64,000 bases of DNA, from the NCBI GenBank assembly GCA_013146195.2, contig CM028379.1, positions 162,346,437 through 162,410,436 on the forward strand, given 5' to 3'. Of this stretch, positions 1-12,200 are shown in pieces; within the stretch, counting starts at the first letter, position 1; each line of letters begins with the position of its first letter. Position numbers and translations under genes: made by a program. The notes under the pieces were generated by a model. It saw only the letters and a program-made list of their open reading frames with translations, was not told the origin of the DNA and did not search any database. The stretch is from Codonopsis lanceolata. Its lineage: Eukaryota; Streptophyta; Magnoliopsida; Asterales; Campanulaceae.

Positions 1-1069
1 GGGGAGAGAGACGGGAGGAAGGGGAAAGAGGTTGACACAGATGCTTTAGGTGCAATTTTCTGGGCTAAAGACAAGGGACAGGTGCCGACAGTGGGGCACG
101 AATCTGGGAGCAGCACATCTGAAAGCCCTAATCAGTCTAGGGGCAATTCAGTTAATGAAGATCAAGTTTTTAACCTGGGTAAGCTTGGTGGGATTGCTGG
201 TGGGCTCAAGGCTGATCCAGTAGATGTAGTTGGTTGGACCTTCTAATTTTGGGTTGGGCCAAGTGGCTGATGATCCGATTGTTGTTGAAAACCTTGATCG
301 TGGAGTGGGCTGTTTGAGTGGGCCTTATCCTTCTTTCTTTGTTTTAGAGGAGGAAATACAATTCGGAAAGGCTGGAGGTTTGGACCACATGGAGACGAGT
401 AAGGAAGTTGAGTCAGAGGCGCCTCGCAGCTCGCAGGAAGAAGACAGGGAGTTCGTGACTGGTGCTGCTGCGATGGGAGTTAACGACATTGGGGAGGGCT
501 TAAGTGATGAAGGGGAATGTTGTCGAGTCAATTGCGAGGAGTCTCTGCCCCAGCCTACGACACATTCTCGTATAGAGGAACTGAAGGATTTTTTGGAGTG
601 GATCAGTGATAGAAGTCTGCGTCAAGGGTCTGCGAGATCGAATGAGTTTGAAGACAGAGGTTTCGATGGGGAGAATACAGTGTCGATGAAAACAGTGATT
701 ACCCAGAACAATTCTGGTAAGACTACACCAGATTTCGAAGCAGAAAATCCGAGTAATGAGAATGATTGTTGTTTGCCTTGCGACCAGTCAGAAGACTCTG
801 TAAATGAGGAGAATAATACACCAGTGTGCTGTACCCCTCTTGCAGTAATCAGACCTGAAGAATTGTGCGAGATGGCCTATCTCACGGACAGAGAAATAGA
901 TGATGATATTTCGGTTTGGGTTCAACGGAGAGCAAAGAGCTTTGGGAAAATTCTGGGTGCGTCGGGCACAGGTTTTGAGGACAAAATTGTGGATTCACTG
1001 CTCGACATAGAGAAGAAATGGAGATCGTCTGGGGAAGGCAGCAGCAAGAGTTTAAACAAATCGCGGTAA
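1..1069 (+). pseudogene. LINE-A ORF1 (gag-like), C-terminal part
   Basis: This is the C-terminal part of LINE ORF1, the RNA-binding gag-like protein of L1-type elements. The N-terminal DUF4283 region lies upstream of the window. Positions 1-246 read in one frame and end at a stop; the reading continues from about 230 in another frame, so a frameshift lies near 230-245. The middle is acidic and of low complexity. The last 65 or so residues hold a motif shared with the two other LINE-A copies: CTPL.VIRPE, then a W-V pair, FGKILG, GFEDKI and DIEK. Assignment as ORF1 rests on its place just before the endonuclease and on the matching ORF1 tails at 7680-7874 and 35984-36229. The C-terminal motif has no function I recognise. 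Confidence 0.75.
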
Positions 1070-1169
1070 AAAGGCAAGAGGGAGCTTAAGCAACTGTGCT
1101 GCAGCCTAAACTTTGAGATGTTAAAGGGGCAAGAAGGAGAGGGGAGGAGGAGGAAAAAAACTGGTTGCT

Positions 1170-2315
1170 ATGCATCTTAAAATTTTATCTTGGAATGTGC
1201 GGGGATTAAATGATTTAAGTAAGAGAAACTTGATTAAAGGTTTATTGAGAAAGTGGAAGCCACATCTAGTTTGTTTCCAAGAAACCAAAATGGAGAAAGT
1301 CGACGTTAGGATTATTAACAGTGTTTGGGGAACGAGATGGGTGGAATGGGAACATTTAGGGGCTGTAGGGGCAGCGGGGGGTGTTCTGGTTATGTGGGAT
1401 AGTAGAGTGCTATCAAAGGTGGATTCTCTTATAGGCGTTTTCTCAGTTTCTTGTTTGTTGAAAAATGTGGAAAATGACAGAGAGTGGGTATTCACAGGAG
1501 TATATGGGCCTTGCAGTGGTCCTGATCGGAGACATTTATGGGATGAGTTAAAGGCTTCAAAATCTAAATGGGATGTTCCGTGGTGTTTAGGTGGAGATTT
1601 CAATGTAGTGAGGTTTCCGCATGAGTGCTCTGGCTCGCGAGCCTTTTCTAAGGAGATGATGGAGTTCAATGATTTCATTAATCATATGGAGTTGGTGGAT
1701 CTCGCTTTAGGTGGAGGAGAATTTACTTGGTTCGTGGATGGAGACCGTCATCAATTTTCAAGAATTGATAGATTTCTAATTTCGAGGATTGGGAGGAAAG
1801 CTTCTGGTGCGATTCAGTCTTGTTTACCTAGAGTCTCCTTGGATCATGTTCCATTGCTGCTAGAATGTGGTGGTTTTGCGAAAGGGAAATCTCCGTTCCG
1901 ATTTGAGAACATGTGGTTAAAAGAAGAGGGGTTCAAGGATTGGGTGATGAATAGATGTAATTCTTACATGGTGGTTGGTGATCCGAGCCTCAAGTTCGCT
2001 AGGAAATTGAAGTTATTAAAGGAAGATTTAAAAGTGTGGAATAGGGACGTCTATGGAGCGGTGGACATCAAAATTAAGGCTATTTCGGAGGAGATCGGTA
2101 GGCTGGATGAAAAAGCAGGCCAGTTGGATGAGGCCGAGGATTCCCACGTGGATAGAGCTAAGCAGGAGTTAACGCGCTTACTCATCAATGAAGAGATCAC
2201 CGGAAACAAAAATCACGGGTTCGGTGGCTCAAAGAAGGTGATAGCAATACAAAGTTCTTCCATAGAATGGCTAGTATTCGAGGAGTGGCTAAGCGAATTC
2301 AGAAAATCAAGATAG
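1170..2315 (+). pseudogene. LINE-A copy 1 ORF2, endonuclease domain (APE-type)
   Basis: This is the N-terminal exonuclease-endonuclease-phosphatase domain of ORF2, which nicks target DNA to prime reverse transcription. The ATG at 1170 opens ORF2 and is followed at once by the strand carrying the first catalytic residue (ILSWNVRGLND). Other expected motifs occur in order: CFQETK (catalytic Glu), VYGPC, GGDFNVVRFP (Asp and Asn), SRIDRFL and SLDHVPLLL (terminal Asp-His). The catalytic set therefore looks complete. The frame fails near 2205: the peptide after NEEITG is a shifted reading of the linker before RT, and the correct frame continues in the 2267 reading. The linker is rich in charged residues. 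Confidence 0.9.
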
Positions 2316-4793
2316 ATGGTGTAGAGCTGGAAGAGAGGGAAGAGATTAAGTGTGGTATAGCGGGTTTCTACCAACGGCTTTACGAGGATTGCGGGTCTTG
2401 GAGACCTAATTTGGACGGGGTCACTTTTGGAAGATTAGAGGAGGCGGTTCAGGTTTCTTTGGAGCGTCCTTTCACCGAGGAGGAGGTGGTGGCTGAGTTA
2501 AGGCTTATGAGTGGTGATAAAGCTCCTCGGCCCTGGATGGATTTTCTATGGCCTTTTTCCAAGATTGTTGGGAGGTGGTCAAGGGGACATTATGGAGGTT
2601 TTTCGCTTTTCTACACCAATTCGCATTTCGAGAAGAGCCTTAATCTTTGCTTTCATTTCGCTGATTCGAAGAAGAAAGGCGCGACGGATTTGAAGGACTA
2701 TAGACCCATTAGTCTAGTCGGGGTTTTTACAAGCTCTTAGCGGGGTCCTTTCCGCAGAGGTTGAAGAAGGTGATAGGTAAGATTGTCTCGGAGTCTCAAA
2801 GGCATGCTTTTGTTAAGGAGAGGCAAATCTGGATGCATCACTTCTAGCTAATGAGGTTGTGGCGACATCGAAAAAAGGTGTTTCGGTCTATTGTGTAAGT
2901 TGGATATTGAGAAGGCATACGACCATGTCAACTGGGACTTTGTGATCTATATGATGGATAGAATGGGGTTTGGGGATAAATGGAGGAGGTGGATTCACTT
3001 TTGTATCTCTTCGGTTCGCTTTTCTGTTTTGGTCAACGGGGAACCTTCTGGATTTTTTCATAGTTCGAGGGGCCTACGCCAGGGTGATCCATTATCCCCG
3101 TTTTTGTTTATTCTTGTGATGGAGGCTTTGAGTAAACTATTGGACAAGGCAGTCCAGGGGGGATTTATTAGCGGTTTTAAGGTGGGAAGGGGAGGGGAGT
3201 CGGAGTTGGAGGTATCTCATTTGCTCTTTGCGGATGACACTTTGGTTTTTGGGGCGAGAAGGCTCAACCGGGTTATCTTCGTATGGTGCTTCTTGTTTTT
3301 CAAGCGGTGGCTCGAGTAAATATTCTCACGAGTGAGATTATTCCAGTAGGTGTGGTGAATGACATTGGGAGCTTAGCCGGCTTTTTTGGGTGCAAGACCG
3401 CGACTCTCCCTTCCTCGTACCTTGGTCTTCCCATTGGTGCCCCGGTCAGATGCAAAGCTATGTGGGTTCCGGTTATCGAGCGGTTCGAGCACCGTTTGGC
3501 GGGTTGGAAGAAACAATTGCTTTCCAAGGGGGGCAAGTTGGTTTTAGTCAAGAACACTCTTTCAAATTTACCGACCTATTTCCTTTCTTTGTTTGTGATG
3601 CCTGCCTCTATCCGGAATAGACTCGAAAAATTGGAAAGAGATTTTTTATGGGAAGGTCGGTCAGAGGAGCGGAAATTCCATTTGGTTAAATGGGATAAGG
3701 TTTGTACTAGAATGCAAGAGGGAGGGTTGGGGGTTAGGAATCTTAAAGTGTTTAATGAGGCATTGCTGGGAAAGTGGTTGTGGAGGTATCTCACGGAAAG
3801 GGAGGCATTGTGGAGGAGATTGGTGGTGAGTAAGCATGGTTTGGGGGATCATGCGTGGTTTCTCGCGAGGTTGTTTTGCCTTTTGGGGTGGGGGTGTGGA
3901 AGGGCATTAGAAAAGGGTGGAGATCCTTTGAGAGGTTTCTTGCCTTTGAGGTGCGAAGTGGAGAGACAGTTAGGTTTTGGGAAGATAGATGGTGCGGAGA
4001 GAGGAAGCTAAAGGTGGATTTTCCAGAGTTGTTTGAAGTCACTAGGGATAAGAGCTGTTCGGTTAGCTCGGTGATGTCAAGGGAGGATGGTAGACCTACT
4101 TGGAGTCCAGTTTTCAGGAGAAGTTTTCATGATTGGGAGGTGGAGCCGCTGCTGCGATTTCTGGAGTTGTTACAGGCTCAGAAGATTGATAGGGTAGAAG
4201 ATAGTGTGATCTGGAAGGAAGGTAAAGGTCAGGTATTCACGGTTAAATCTAATTACTTGAGGTTGTTGAATTGTGAGCGGAATTTTTTTCCTTGGAAAGC
4301 AGTATGGAAATCTGTAGCGCCCAAGAGAGTGGCCTTCTTTGTATGGGAAGCTATGCACGAAGCTATCCTAACGGTAGATAATCTTGAAGCGGAATATTTA
4401 TTTAGTGAGCAGTGTTTCATGTGTAAGGCGGCGAGGAGAGCGTGAACCATCTCGCTTCTTCATTGCCGGTCGCCAGATCTGTGGAGTTTGTTGTTGAATC
4501 TTTTTAAAGTGCCTTGGGTGATGCCGAGTTCAGTTTCTCAGTTGTTGAGGTGTTGGTCTGTTCAGCGCAGAAACAGGTGCATCCGGATTTGGGAGGCTGC
4601 CCCTTTGGTAGTTTGTTGGGTAATCTGGAGGGAGAGAAACCAACGGGTTTTCGACAACGAGGAAAAGTCTATTCCGGTCTTGAAGAATTCTTTGCTTCGC
4701 ACTCTATTCTCTTGGTGTGTAGAGGCTGCGAACTATCCACCGGCTTCAAAAATGACTTTTGTAGAGTTTGTAAATAACATTTCTAGTGGGTAG
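2267..4793 (+). pseudogene. LINE-A copy 1 ORF2, reverse transcriptase and C-terminal zf-RVT region
   Basis: This is the RT and C-terminal part of ORF2, spread over several frames. The pieces are 2267-2740 (RT start, DYRPISLVG), 2891-3319 (KLDIEKAYDHVNW, RGLRQGDPLSPFLF and the catalytic FADD box), 3283-4011 (thumb; SYLGLPIGAP, GWKKQLLSKGG), 3855-4445 (zf-RVT-like W-rich region, ending in a C-x2-C near FMCKA) and 4488-4793 (tryptophan-rich end, WVIWRERNQRVFDN). At least five frameshifts or stops separate them. FADD in place of YADD is common in plant LINEs. No RNase H domain follows, unlike LINE-B at 50.3-52.5 kb. The pieces align in order with LINE-A copy 3 on the minus strand. Confidence 0.88.
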
Positions 4794-4881
4794 AAGCTCT
4801 TGAGCTTTGTATACTTCTAGTGTACTATGGATGAGTCACCTTTTTTGACGTTCATATTATATACTCTTTACTTATCAAAAA

Positions 4882-6085
4882 GTAATCTATTGCCTAATTT
4901 ACTAATTTTATATAAAAAATTGTATGTTTTTAATTTTTTAAAAGTTATTGAAAGCGTATTTATATTTTAATGTTTTTAAAATTTTAAGTTTGACTCTTTG
5001 TTAAAATATTTTATCCTAAATTTTTAAAATCATTTTTTATGTGTAACATTTTTCTCATTATTGTTTTTATTAATAACTTTTTATAAAACCGTCGATTAAC
5101 TCTGTAATTTTTTTTATCTGTAACTTTTTTATAATTATTATTTTGACTCTTAATCATTTCCTAAATATTTTTTTAATCTTCTAACATTTGTAGTTTTGTT
5201 AACCTTATACTAAATCTTTGAAATCTATTTTTTTTTTTTAAATAAATTGTATTTTTCTAATTACAGTTGTGACTTTAACTATATCCTATGTTTTTAAATT
5301 GTATTTTTCTGTATAACTTTTTTCAAAATACTGTTTTCACTCGAACCGTATACTTAATCTGTATTTTTCTCAAATTTATAAATTGTTTGTAATTACTATT
5401 TTGGTAAGTAAGGTTATTGTATATAAAGTAACCAACAGATTTTTAAAAGATAGAGTAACTTAAAATAAAATGAAAGGGGTTATTACAAATAGGAGAAGAG
5501 TGAAATAAAAAAGAAAAGAGAGGAGGAGATTGGCACATGGACATCATCTAGAAGATGATTTTGGCAATGTTGAAGAGAGAGTGTGTATGAAGATTAATTG
5601 GATTAAAAAGGATTGATGAGATATAACATGAGGAGTTTAGAACTTTGGTCATAGTGAATCTCATGATCATCTTTTCTTTCATTTCATTTTCTTGATCAGG
5701 CTTTGGGTAATGCTTCATTTGTGCAAATATAGATCCACTAGTAGTAGATTCAAAGTTTTTGAAAGAATGTATGGCCTGATATGCTTTAGGCTTCTTTTTA
5801 TAACCTAAAGAGGTTTTAGGGGTTGTAAGTGTTGATGGGTCCTTTTCTTTTGATGAGTGAAAGTATTTTAAATAGGCATGATGTTAAAGGAAAGTGTAGT
5901 TGGTGTACCTTGGTCGATAGTTCCACGAGGGCTCTATTTGGGCGCCGTTTTAGGTTGAGCTAGGCAACTTTCATGGTCTTTTTTGTCCTGTTTGTGTTTT
6001 GAGGATCTTGAGTAATCTAATGCCTAATTTACTAATTTTATATAATAAATTGTATGCTTTTTATTTTTTAAATTAAAAGTTATTA
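4882..6085. repeat. A+T-rich array unit, first copy (interrupted by LINE-A copy 2)
   Basis: This stretch has no gene. It opens with the block TAATCTATTGCCTAATTT, runs through A+T-rich sequence built from variants of TCCTAAATTTGTAAAATC, and reaches an anchor at 5537 (ATGGACATCATCTAGAAG). A conserved part follows (ATAACCTAAAGAGG near 5800), a degraded LINE tail near 5848, and a short endonuclease fossil near 5905-5980. It then returns to the opening block (about 6013-6085). The full period is therefore visible here. LINE-A copy 2 begins at about 6086 inside the second opening block. Confidence 0.8.
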
Positions 6086-6114
6086 GTAGAGTTTGGTCGT
6101 TCTACCAAGCTCCG

Positions 6115-7874
6115 TTGGTCCTGGATAAATGGAGTCCAACTGGGTGCTGTTTTAGTAAAGATCGAAAACCAAGTGAAATCTGGATTCGAATTTTGGGTCT
6201 TCCGCTTCACTTGTGGGGGAAGGAAGTCTTCGCTATGTTTGGGCAATGGTGTGGGGGTTTGGCGGCGGTGGATGAAGCCACCGAGAAGAAGTCGGACTTG
6301 AGATGGGCACGTATCTTGGTGCAGTTCAGGGAGGATTTGCCAGCTTGTGCCCGTTTAAGGGTTGGGGAAAGCGTATTCTCTGTTCCGATATGGGCTGAAG
6401 CTGCGGCGTTTCACCACCCTCTTCAGTTGCTAGGCAGCGACGGCAGAAACGGTAGAATTCCGATGACTTTGAGGGGAGGGGTGAACAATGGATTTCATGC
6501 ATGTAGTTGGGAAGGGACGAAGCCTAGTTTCTGTACGTCTTCTGATACCGTAAAGGTGGATGCTTTCAGAAAAAGCTGGGGAAATACGTGGGGTGCAGGA
6601 AATTTGAATTTTAAATTCCTTAAGCAAAACGGTGCCGTTGTATCTGCTAGTAGGGCTGGTTCTCAATCTAATAAGGATAAAAAATGGGCTGGTTTGGATA
6701 ATAGGGGGCAGAAAGGTCTTAAAGGCCCAAGGGGCAAAGTTAAGCCCACAAAGAATATTTGGGTGGCCCGTAGTAGAGGGGTGGCGGAGAGTGGGAAGCA
6801 ACAAACAGATGAGCCCAACGTTGAAGGGGCTGGGCCTTCCAACAGCTTTGCTTGTGGGGGGGGGGTTTATGACAAAGGGGGTGATGATTTTGGGCCAGGG
6901 ACCAACGTAGATAATGGCGGTGATTATATTGGTTTGGTCCCTTCAAGTGCTCAAGCCCAGACTTCAGCAGAAAAGGCCAGTTCGTTTGATTACACGGGTA
7001 TTGTTTCGAATCAAGGGTTAAATACGGTTCAAGAAGATTTCGACAAGGCTAATGGGCAGACGAAAGAACAACAGAATGAGAAGGATAAAGTCAACGAGAT
7101 GCACGGGCAAGGGTCGGCGCTGATGAAGGGAAAGGATAGAGTCGCGTATGACGATTGTGGGAGAAGGTTTTCTTTCGTTGATGTAGAAGCGAGCTTTGGC
7201 AATAATTTCGTGCGTAGCTCGGAGGGTCCTGATTGTCCAGTTTGTCCAGTTTTCTGTTTCTTGGCCTTTCAAAATTTTATCTGAACAAAATCAACGACAG
7301 GGAGTCTGTTTCAGCTTGGAAACTTTTGAAGGAGGACTTGGGGAGGAAGTCAATCATGTTAGTGGGAGTCAGAATACATCGGCGAAACAAAAGGGAGATA
7401 CTCAGTTTGATCTCAACAACAGGGAGTCTGAGACGCAAGTGCCGTATGGAGTTGGGGAGGATTTGGAGGCGGATAAAAGTGATGACAGTGGATAAGGTAG
7501 ACGAAGCTCACTCTTCTATGGACGGAATAGGTGTTGAGAGTTTGGAAGGGGAGGGAAAGACTTTTGAGGCAGTTATCAATTCGGGTACAGGTAGTAGGGA
7601 CTGTGGTAAGGAAATTGTGAGAGTGGATGGGGAGTCGTTTGAGAAACAGGCAGAGGTTTTGGGCGAGTTATAAGATGAAGTGATTGTTTGTATCCCGATT
7701 TCCGTGGTTAGGCCCGAAGATTTTTTCGTGGCTGATTCACAGCATAGTCCTGGGGAATTGGAGGACATCTCTCGTTGGGTGGAAAAAAGGGCCAAAGGTT
7801 TCGGTAGGTACTTGGGGATACCATGCGCTGGTTTTGAAGATAAAATTATGAGTCTTATATGGGAAATCGAGTAG
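6115..7874 (+). pseudogene. LINE-A copy 2 ORF1 (DUF4283-type gag-like protein)
   Basis: This is LINE ORF1. Near the start it has the hallmark DUF4283 C-terminal segment PSEIWIRILGLPLHLWGKE, followed by F.MFGQWCGG, a D-E-A-T run and ARILVQFRED. The same block is found in LINE-A copy 3 at 36608-37027. A long Gly/Ser/Asn/Lys-rich tail follows to about 7284. The frame then shifts (7233-7673) and shifts again for the conserved end at 7680-7874 (VVRPEDFF, ISRWVEKRAKGFGRYLG, GFEDKI). Such proteins bind the element RNA. No CCHC knuckle is evident. Stops and shifts make it inactive. Confidence 0.8.
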
Positions 7875-8042
7875 GGTCGGAAACTGGAAAAGAAGGGTAG
7901 TAAGGTCGAGAGTAAGAGAAGTACGGGGAGATGTCCGAGGGAGTTAAAACAACTGGGGTGTGCTCTAAATTTTGATCAGGAGGAGATGGTGGATCAAGGG
8001 GGTAGGAGTGGGTTAGGGAGGAGGTGCAGAAGTGTTATGTAA

Positions 8043-8606
8043 TCATGGATCATGGAATGTGAGGGGTTTAAATGATTTGTCGAAAAGAGATGTGATTTGT
8101 GCAGCGATTAGAAGTTGGAAGCCTCATTTGATTTGTTTTCAAGAGACAAGATTGGATAAAATTGATAGAAAAGTGGTGAATAGTGTGGGGGGGGGATAGC
8201 TGGACTCATTGGGAGCATTTAGCAGCAGTCGGTACAGCCGGAGGAATTTTAATTATGTAGGATAGTAGGTTTATTTCCAAATCAGGGCTGATGGTTGGCC
8301 TCCACTCAATTTCTTGTTTGTTTAAATTGGTGTCTAGAGATACCTCTTGGGTGTTTACTGTGGTTTATGGGCCTTGCTCGGGATCTTTTAAAAAGGAACC
8401 TTTGGGAGGAGCTGAAGGCAGTCCATGTTAATTGGAGAGTTCCCTTGGTGCATAGGAGGGGATTTTAATGCAGTCAGGTTTCCCCACGAACGTTTGGGAT
8501 CAAAGGTGTATGCTCAATCCATGGTCGAGTTTAATGACATTATCAATAGTTTGGCCTTGGTGGACTTGCCTTTAGCAGGGGGGTCGTTTCACTTGGTTCA
8601 GAGAGG
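8043..8606 (+). pseudogene. LINE-A copy 2 ORF2, endonuclease fragment
   Basis: This is the start of ORF2. The sequence from 8043 reads SWNVRGLNDLSKRD, then CFQETRLDKIDRK, in line with copy 1. A run of G at about 8187-8195 coincides with loss of frame. The frame is recovered at 8425-8605 with WCIGGDFNAVRFPHE and LVDLPLAGGSF. The start codon region is degraded (the bases before TCATGG do not give copy 1's ATG), with several stops between 8200 and 8420. The sequence ends at a junction with an array unit, so the SDH motif and all RT sequence are absent. Confidence 0.8.
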
Positions 8607-9118
8607 AGGAGGTTTCCACATGGACATCATCCGGAAGATTATTTTGCCAATGTTGAAGAGAAGTGTGTATGAAGATTAATGGGATTAAAAAGGATTGATG
8701 AGATAGAATATGAGGAGCTTAGAATTTTGGTCATAGTGAATCTCATGATCATCTCTTCATTTCATTTTCTTGATCAGACTTTGGGTAATGCTCCATTAGT
8801 GCAAATATAGATCCACTGGTAGAAGTTCAAAGGTTTTTGAAAGAATTTACGGGCTGATATGCTTTAGGCTTCTTTTTATAACCTAAAGAGGTTTCAGGGG
8901 TTGTAAGTGTTAATGGGTCTTTTTCTTTTAACAAGTTAAAGTATTATAAATAGGCATGAAAATGGTTGATATGTCCTGTTTTGGGTAGTTTTAACGGGTC
9001 TTTCTCGGTTTTTGTTGTTTTTGATCTTAAAGGAAAGTGGAGTTGGTGACCTTAGTCGATAGTTCCACGAGGGCTCTATTTGTTTGTGTTTTTAGGATCT
9101 TGAGTAATCCAATGCCTA

Positions 9119-9253
9119 ATTTTTTTTGATAAGTAAGGAGTATATATAACAGGCGTCAAAACAGGTGACGCAGCCTTTGTACACTAGGAGTATACAAACT
9201 ACACAGCTCAAAAACTATTCACAAAATCCACAAAAGAATGCCCGAGAGAATAA
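9119..9253 (-). mobile_element. LINE-A 3' tail, severely 5'-truncated
   Basis: About 135 bases begin on the + strand with TTTTTTTTGATAAGTAAGGA and contain CAAAACAGGTGACGC and TACACTAGGAGTATACAAA. Reverse-complemented, this is the 3' UTR and poly(A) end of LINE-A copy 1 (about 4800-4881). It sits inside the TAATCCAATGCCTAATTT block of an array unit, a few bases from the corresponding position where copy 1 ends in another unit. It also explains why this unit is about 130 bases longer than its neighbours. Confidence 0.85.
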
Positions 9254-12200
9254 TTGTATAAATAATTGTATGTTTTTTACTAATTTACTAATTTTATATA
9301 AATAATTGTATGTTTTTTATTTTTTAAAAGTTATTGGTTGCGTTTTTATATTAATTGTGATTGTGATATTTTAATTTTTTTTTAATTTTAAGTTTGACTG
9401 TTTGTAAAAATATTTTTTTCATCTATAAACGAGTATCCTAAATCTGTAAAAGCTTCGTTTTCAAAACCTGTAAAATTGTATCCTAAATTTTTAAAATTAT
9501 TTTTTATGTGTAACATTTTTCTAATTATTGTTTTTAGTAATAACTTTTTATAAAACCGTCTATTAAATCTGTAATTTTTTTTTATCTGTAACTTTTTTAT
9601 AATTATTATTTTGACTCTTAATCATATCCTAAATATTTTTTTTATCTCCTAAATTTTTTTATCTCCTAACATTTGTAGTTATGTTAACCTAATACTAAAT
9701 CTTTGAAATCTTTTTTTTTAAATAATTTTTTTTTCTAATTACAGTTGTGACTTTAACTGTATAGTATGTTTGTTAACTGTATTTTTATCTATAACTTTTT
9801 TCAAAATACTGTTTTCACTCTAACTGTATACTTGATCTGTATTTTTCTTAAATTTATAATTTGTTTGTAATTACTATTTTGGTAAGTAAGGTTATTGTAT
9901 ATAAAGTAACCAATAGATTTTTAAACGATAAAATAAAAAACTTCAAATAAAATGAAAGGGGTGATACTAATAGGAGGAGTTCAAAAAAAAAGAAAGTGTG
10001 TATGGACATCATCCGGAAGATTATTTTGCCAATGTTGAAGAGAGAGTGTATGAAGATTAATGGGATTAAAAAGGATTGATGAGATAGGACGTGAGGAGTT
10101 TAGAGTTTTGGTCATAGTGAATCTCATGATCATCCCTTCCTTCATTTCATTTTCTTGATCAGGATTTTGGTAATGTTCCATTAGTGCAAATAGTGATCCA
10201 CTAGTAGTAGATTCTCGGGTTTTGGAAAGAATTGAAGCCCTGATATGCTTTAGGCTTCTTTTTATAACCTAAAGAGGTTTTAGGGGTTGTAAGTGTTGAT
10301 GAGTCTTTTTTTTTTGTCTAGTAAAAGTATTATAAATAGGCATCAAAACGGGTGATACGTCATGTTTTGGGAGTTTTGGGAAGTTTAACGGGTCTTTCTC
10401 GCTTTTTGTTGTTTTAGATGTTAAAGAAAAGTGGAGTTGGTGTACCTTGATCTATAGTTCCACGAGGGCTCATTTTGAGCGCCGTTTTAGGTTGAGCTAG
10501 GAGACTTTAATGGTCTTTTTTGTTCCGTTGGTGTTTTTAGAATCTTGAGTAATCTAATGCCTAGTTTACTAAATTTATTTATTTAATTGTAAGTTTTTTA
10601 TTTTTAAAAAGTTATTAGTAACGTTTTTTATATTAATTGTGACATTTAAAAAATTCTTTTCTAATTTTATATTTGATTTGTAAAAATATTTTTTTCATCT
10701 ATAAACGAGTATCCTAAATCTGTGAAATCTTCTTTTTCAACACATGTAAAATCGTATCCTAAATTTGTAAAATCAGTTTTTATGTGCAACTTTTTTCTAA
10801 TTATTGTTTTTATTAATAACTTTTTATAAAACCGTCTATTAAATCTGTAATATTTTTAATTTGTAACTTTTTTATAATTATTATTTTGATTCCTAATCAT
10901 ATCCTAAATATTTTTTTTATCTTTTAACATTTGTAGTTATGTTAACCTTATCTTAAATCTTCGAAATCAACTTTTTTTTTAATAAATTTTTAATTTTTTT
11001 CTAATTACTATTGTGTCTTTAACTGTATCCTATGTTTGTAAACTGTATTTTTATCTGTAACTTTTTTCAAAATACTGTTTTCAATCTAACCGTATACTTG
11101 ATATATATTTTTCTTAAATTTATAAATTGTTTGTAATTACTATTTTGGTAAGTAAGGTTATTGTATATAAAGTAACCAATAGATTTTTTATAGATAGAGT
11201 AAACTTAAAATAAAATGAAAGGGGTGATACAAATAGAAGAAGAGTTAAAGAAAAGAGAGGAGGTTGCCACATGGACATCATCTAGAAGAAGATTTTTCCA
11301 ATATTGAAGAGAGTATGAAGATTAGTTGGAATAAAAAGGATTGATGAGATAGAACATGAGGAGTTTAGAATTTCGGTCATAGTGAATCTCGTGATCATCT
11401 CTTCCTTCATTTCATTTTCTAGATTAGGCTTCGGGGAAAGCTCCATTAGTTTAAATATAGATCCACTAGTTGTAGATTCTCAGATTTTTGAAAGAATTGA
11501 TGGCTTAATTATGCTTTAGGCTTCTTTTTATAACCTAAAGAGGTTTAAGGGGTGTAAGTGTTGATGGGTCTTTCTTTTTTGACAAGTAAAAGTATTATAA
11601 ATAGGCTTTAAAACGGGTTTGGGTGTTTTTGGAAGTTTAACGGGTCTTTCTCGCTTTTTATTGTTTTAGATGTTCAAGGAAAGTGGAGTTGGTGTACCTT
11701 GGTCGATTTTGGGCGCCGTTTTAGGTTGAGCTAGGAGACTTTCATGATCTTTTTTGTCCCGTTTGTGTTTTGAGGATCTTGAATAATCTAATACCGAATT
11801 TACTAATTTAATATAATTAATTGTATGTTTTTTATTTTAAAAAAGTTATTGGTAGCGTTTTTTATATTAATTGTGACATTTTAAAAATTATTTTCTAATT
11901 TGAAGTTTGACTGTTTGTAAAAATATTTTTTTCATCTATAAACGAGTAACCTAATCTGTAAAATCTTCTTTTTTCAAAACCTGTAAAATCGTATCCTAAA
12001 TTTGTAAAATCATTTTTTATTTGTAATTTTTTTCTAATTATTGTTTTGACTATTATTTATTCCCTAAATCTTATTGTTTTCATTAATAACTTTTTAGAAA
12101 ACCCGTCTATTATATCTGTAATTTTTTTATATGCAACTTTTTTATAATTATTATTTTGACTCTAATTCATATCCTAAATATTTTTTTTTATCTCCTAACA

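Larger units (their letters stand above)
1..4881 (+). mobile_element. LINE-A copy 1 (L1-type non-LTR retrotransposon, 5' end outside window)
   Basis: This is a non-LTR retrotransposon with the plant L1 layout. An ORF1 tail (to 1069) is followed after about 100 bases by ORF2 with endonuclease, reverse transcriptase and a zinc-finger/RVT C-terminal region (1170-4793), then a short 3' UTR. The 3' tail at about 4800-4881 reads TTGTATACTTCTAGTGTACT and ends TTACTTATCAAAAA. The same tail occurs elsewhere in the window in both orientations, which fixes this as the element's 3' end. Downstream sequence is the A+T-rich array. Both ORFs are broken by frameshifts, so the copy cannot make its proteins. 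The 5' flank is not visible, so no target duplication can be checked. Confidence 0.9.
6086..8606 (+). mobile_element. LINE-A copy 2, truncated at both ends
   Basis: This is a second LINE-A copy. It starts inside ORF1, in the DUF4283-like region, as expected for a 5'-truncated insertion. It stops abruptly inside the endonuclease domain at about 8606, which is not expected, because LINEs keep their 3' end. The right junction falls in a GAGAGGAGGAGG stretch that is also found just before the anchor of the array units (for example near 12483-12495). RT, C-terminus and tail are missing, together with roughly 0.7 kb of the host unit. A later deletion across this purine-rich microhomology is the simplest account. 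Confidence 0.8.
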
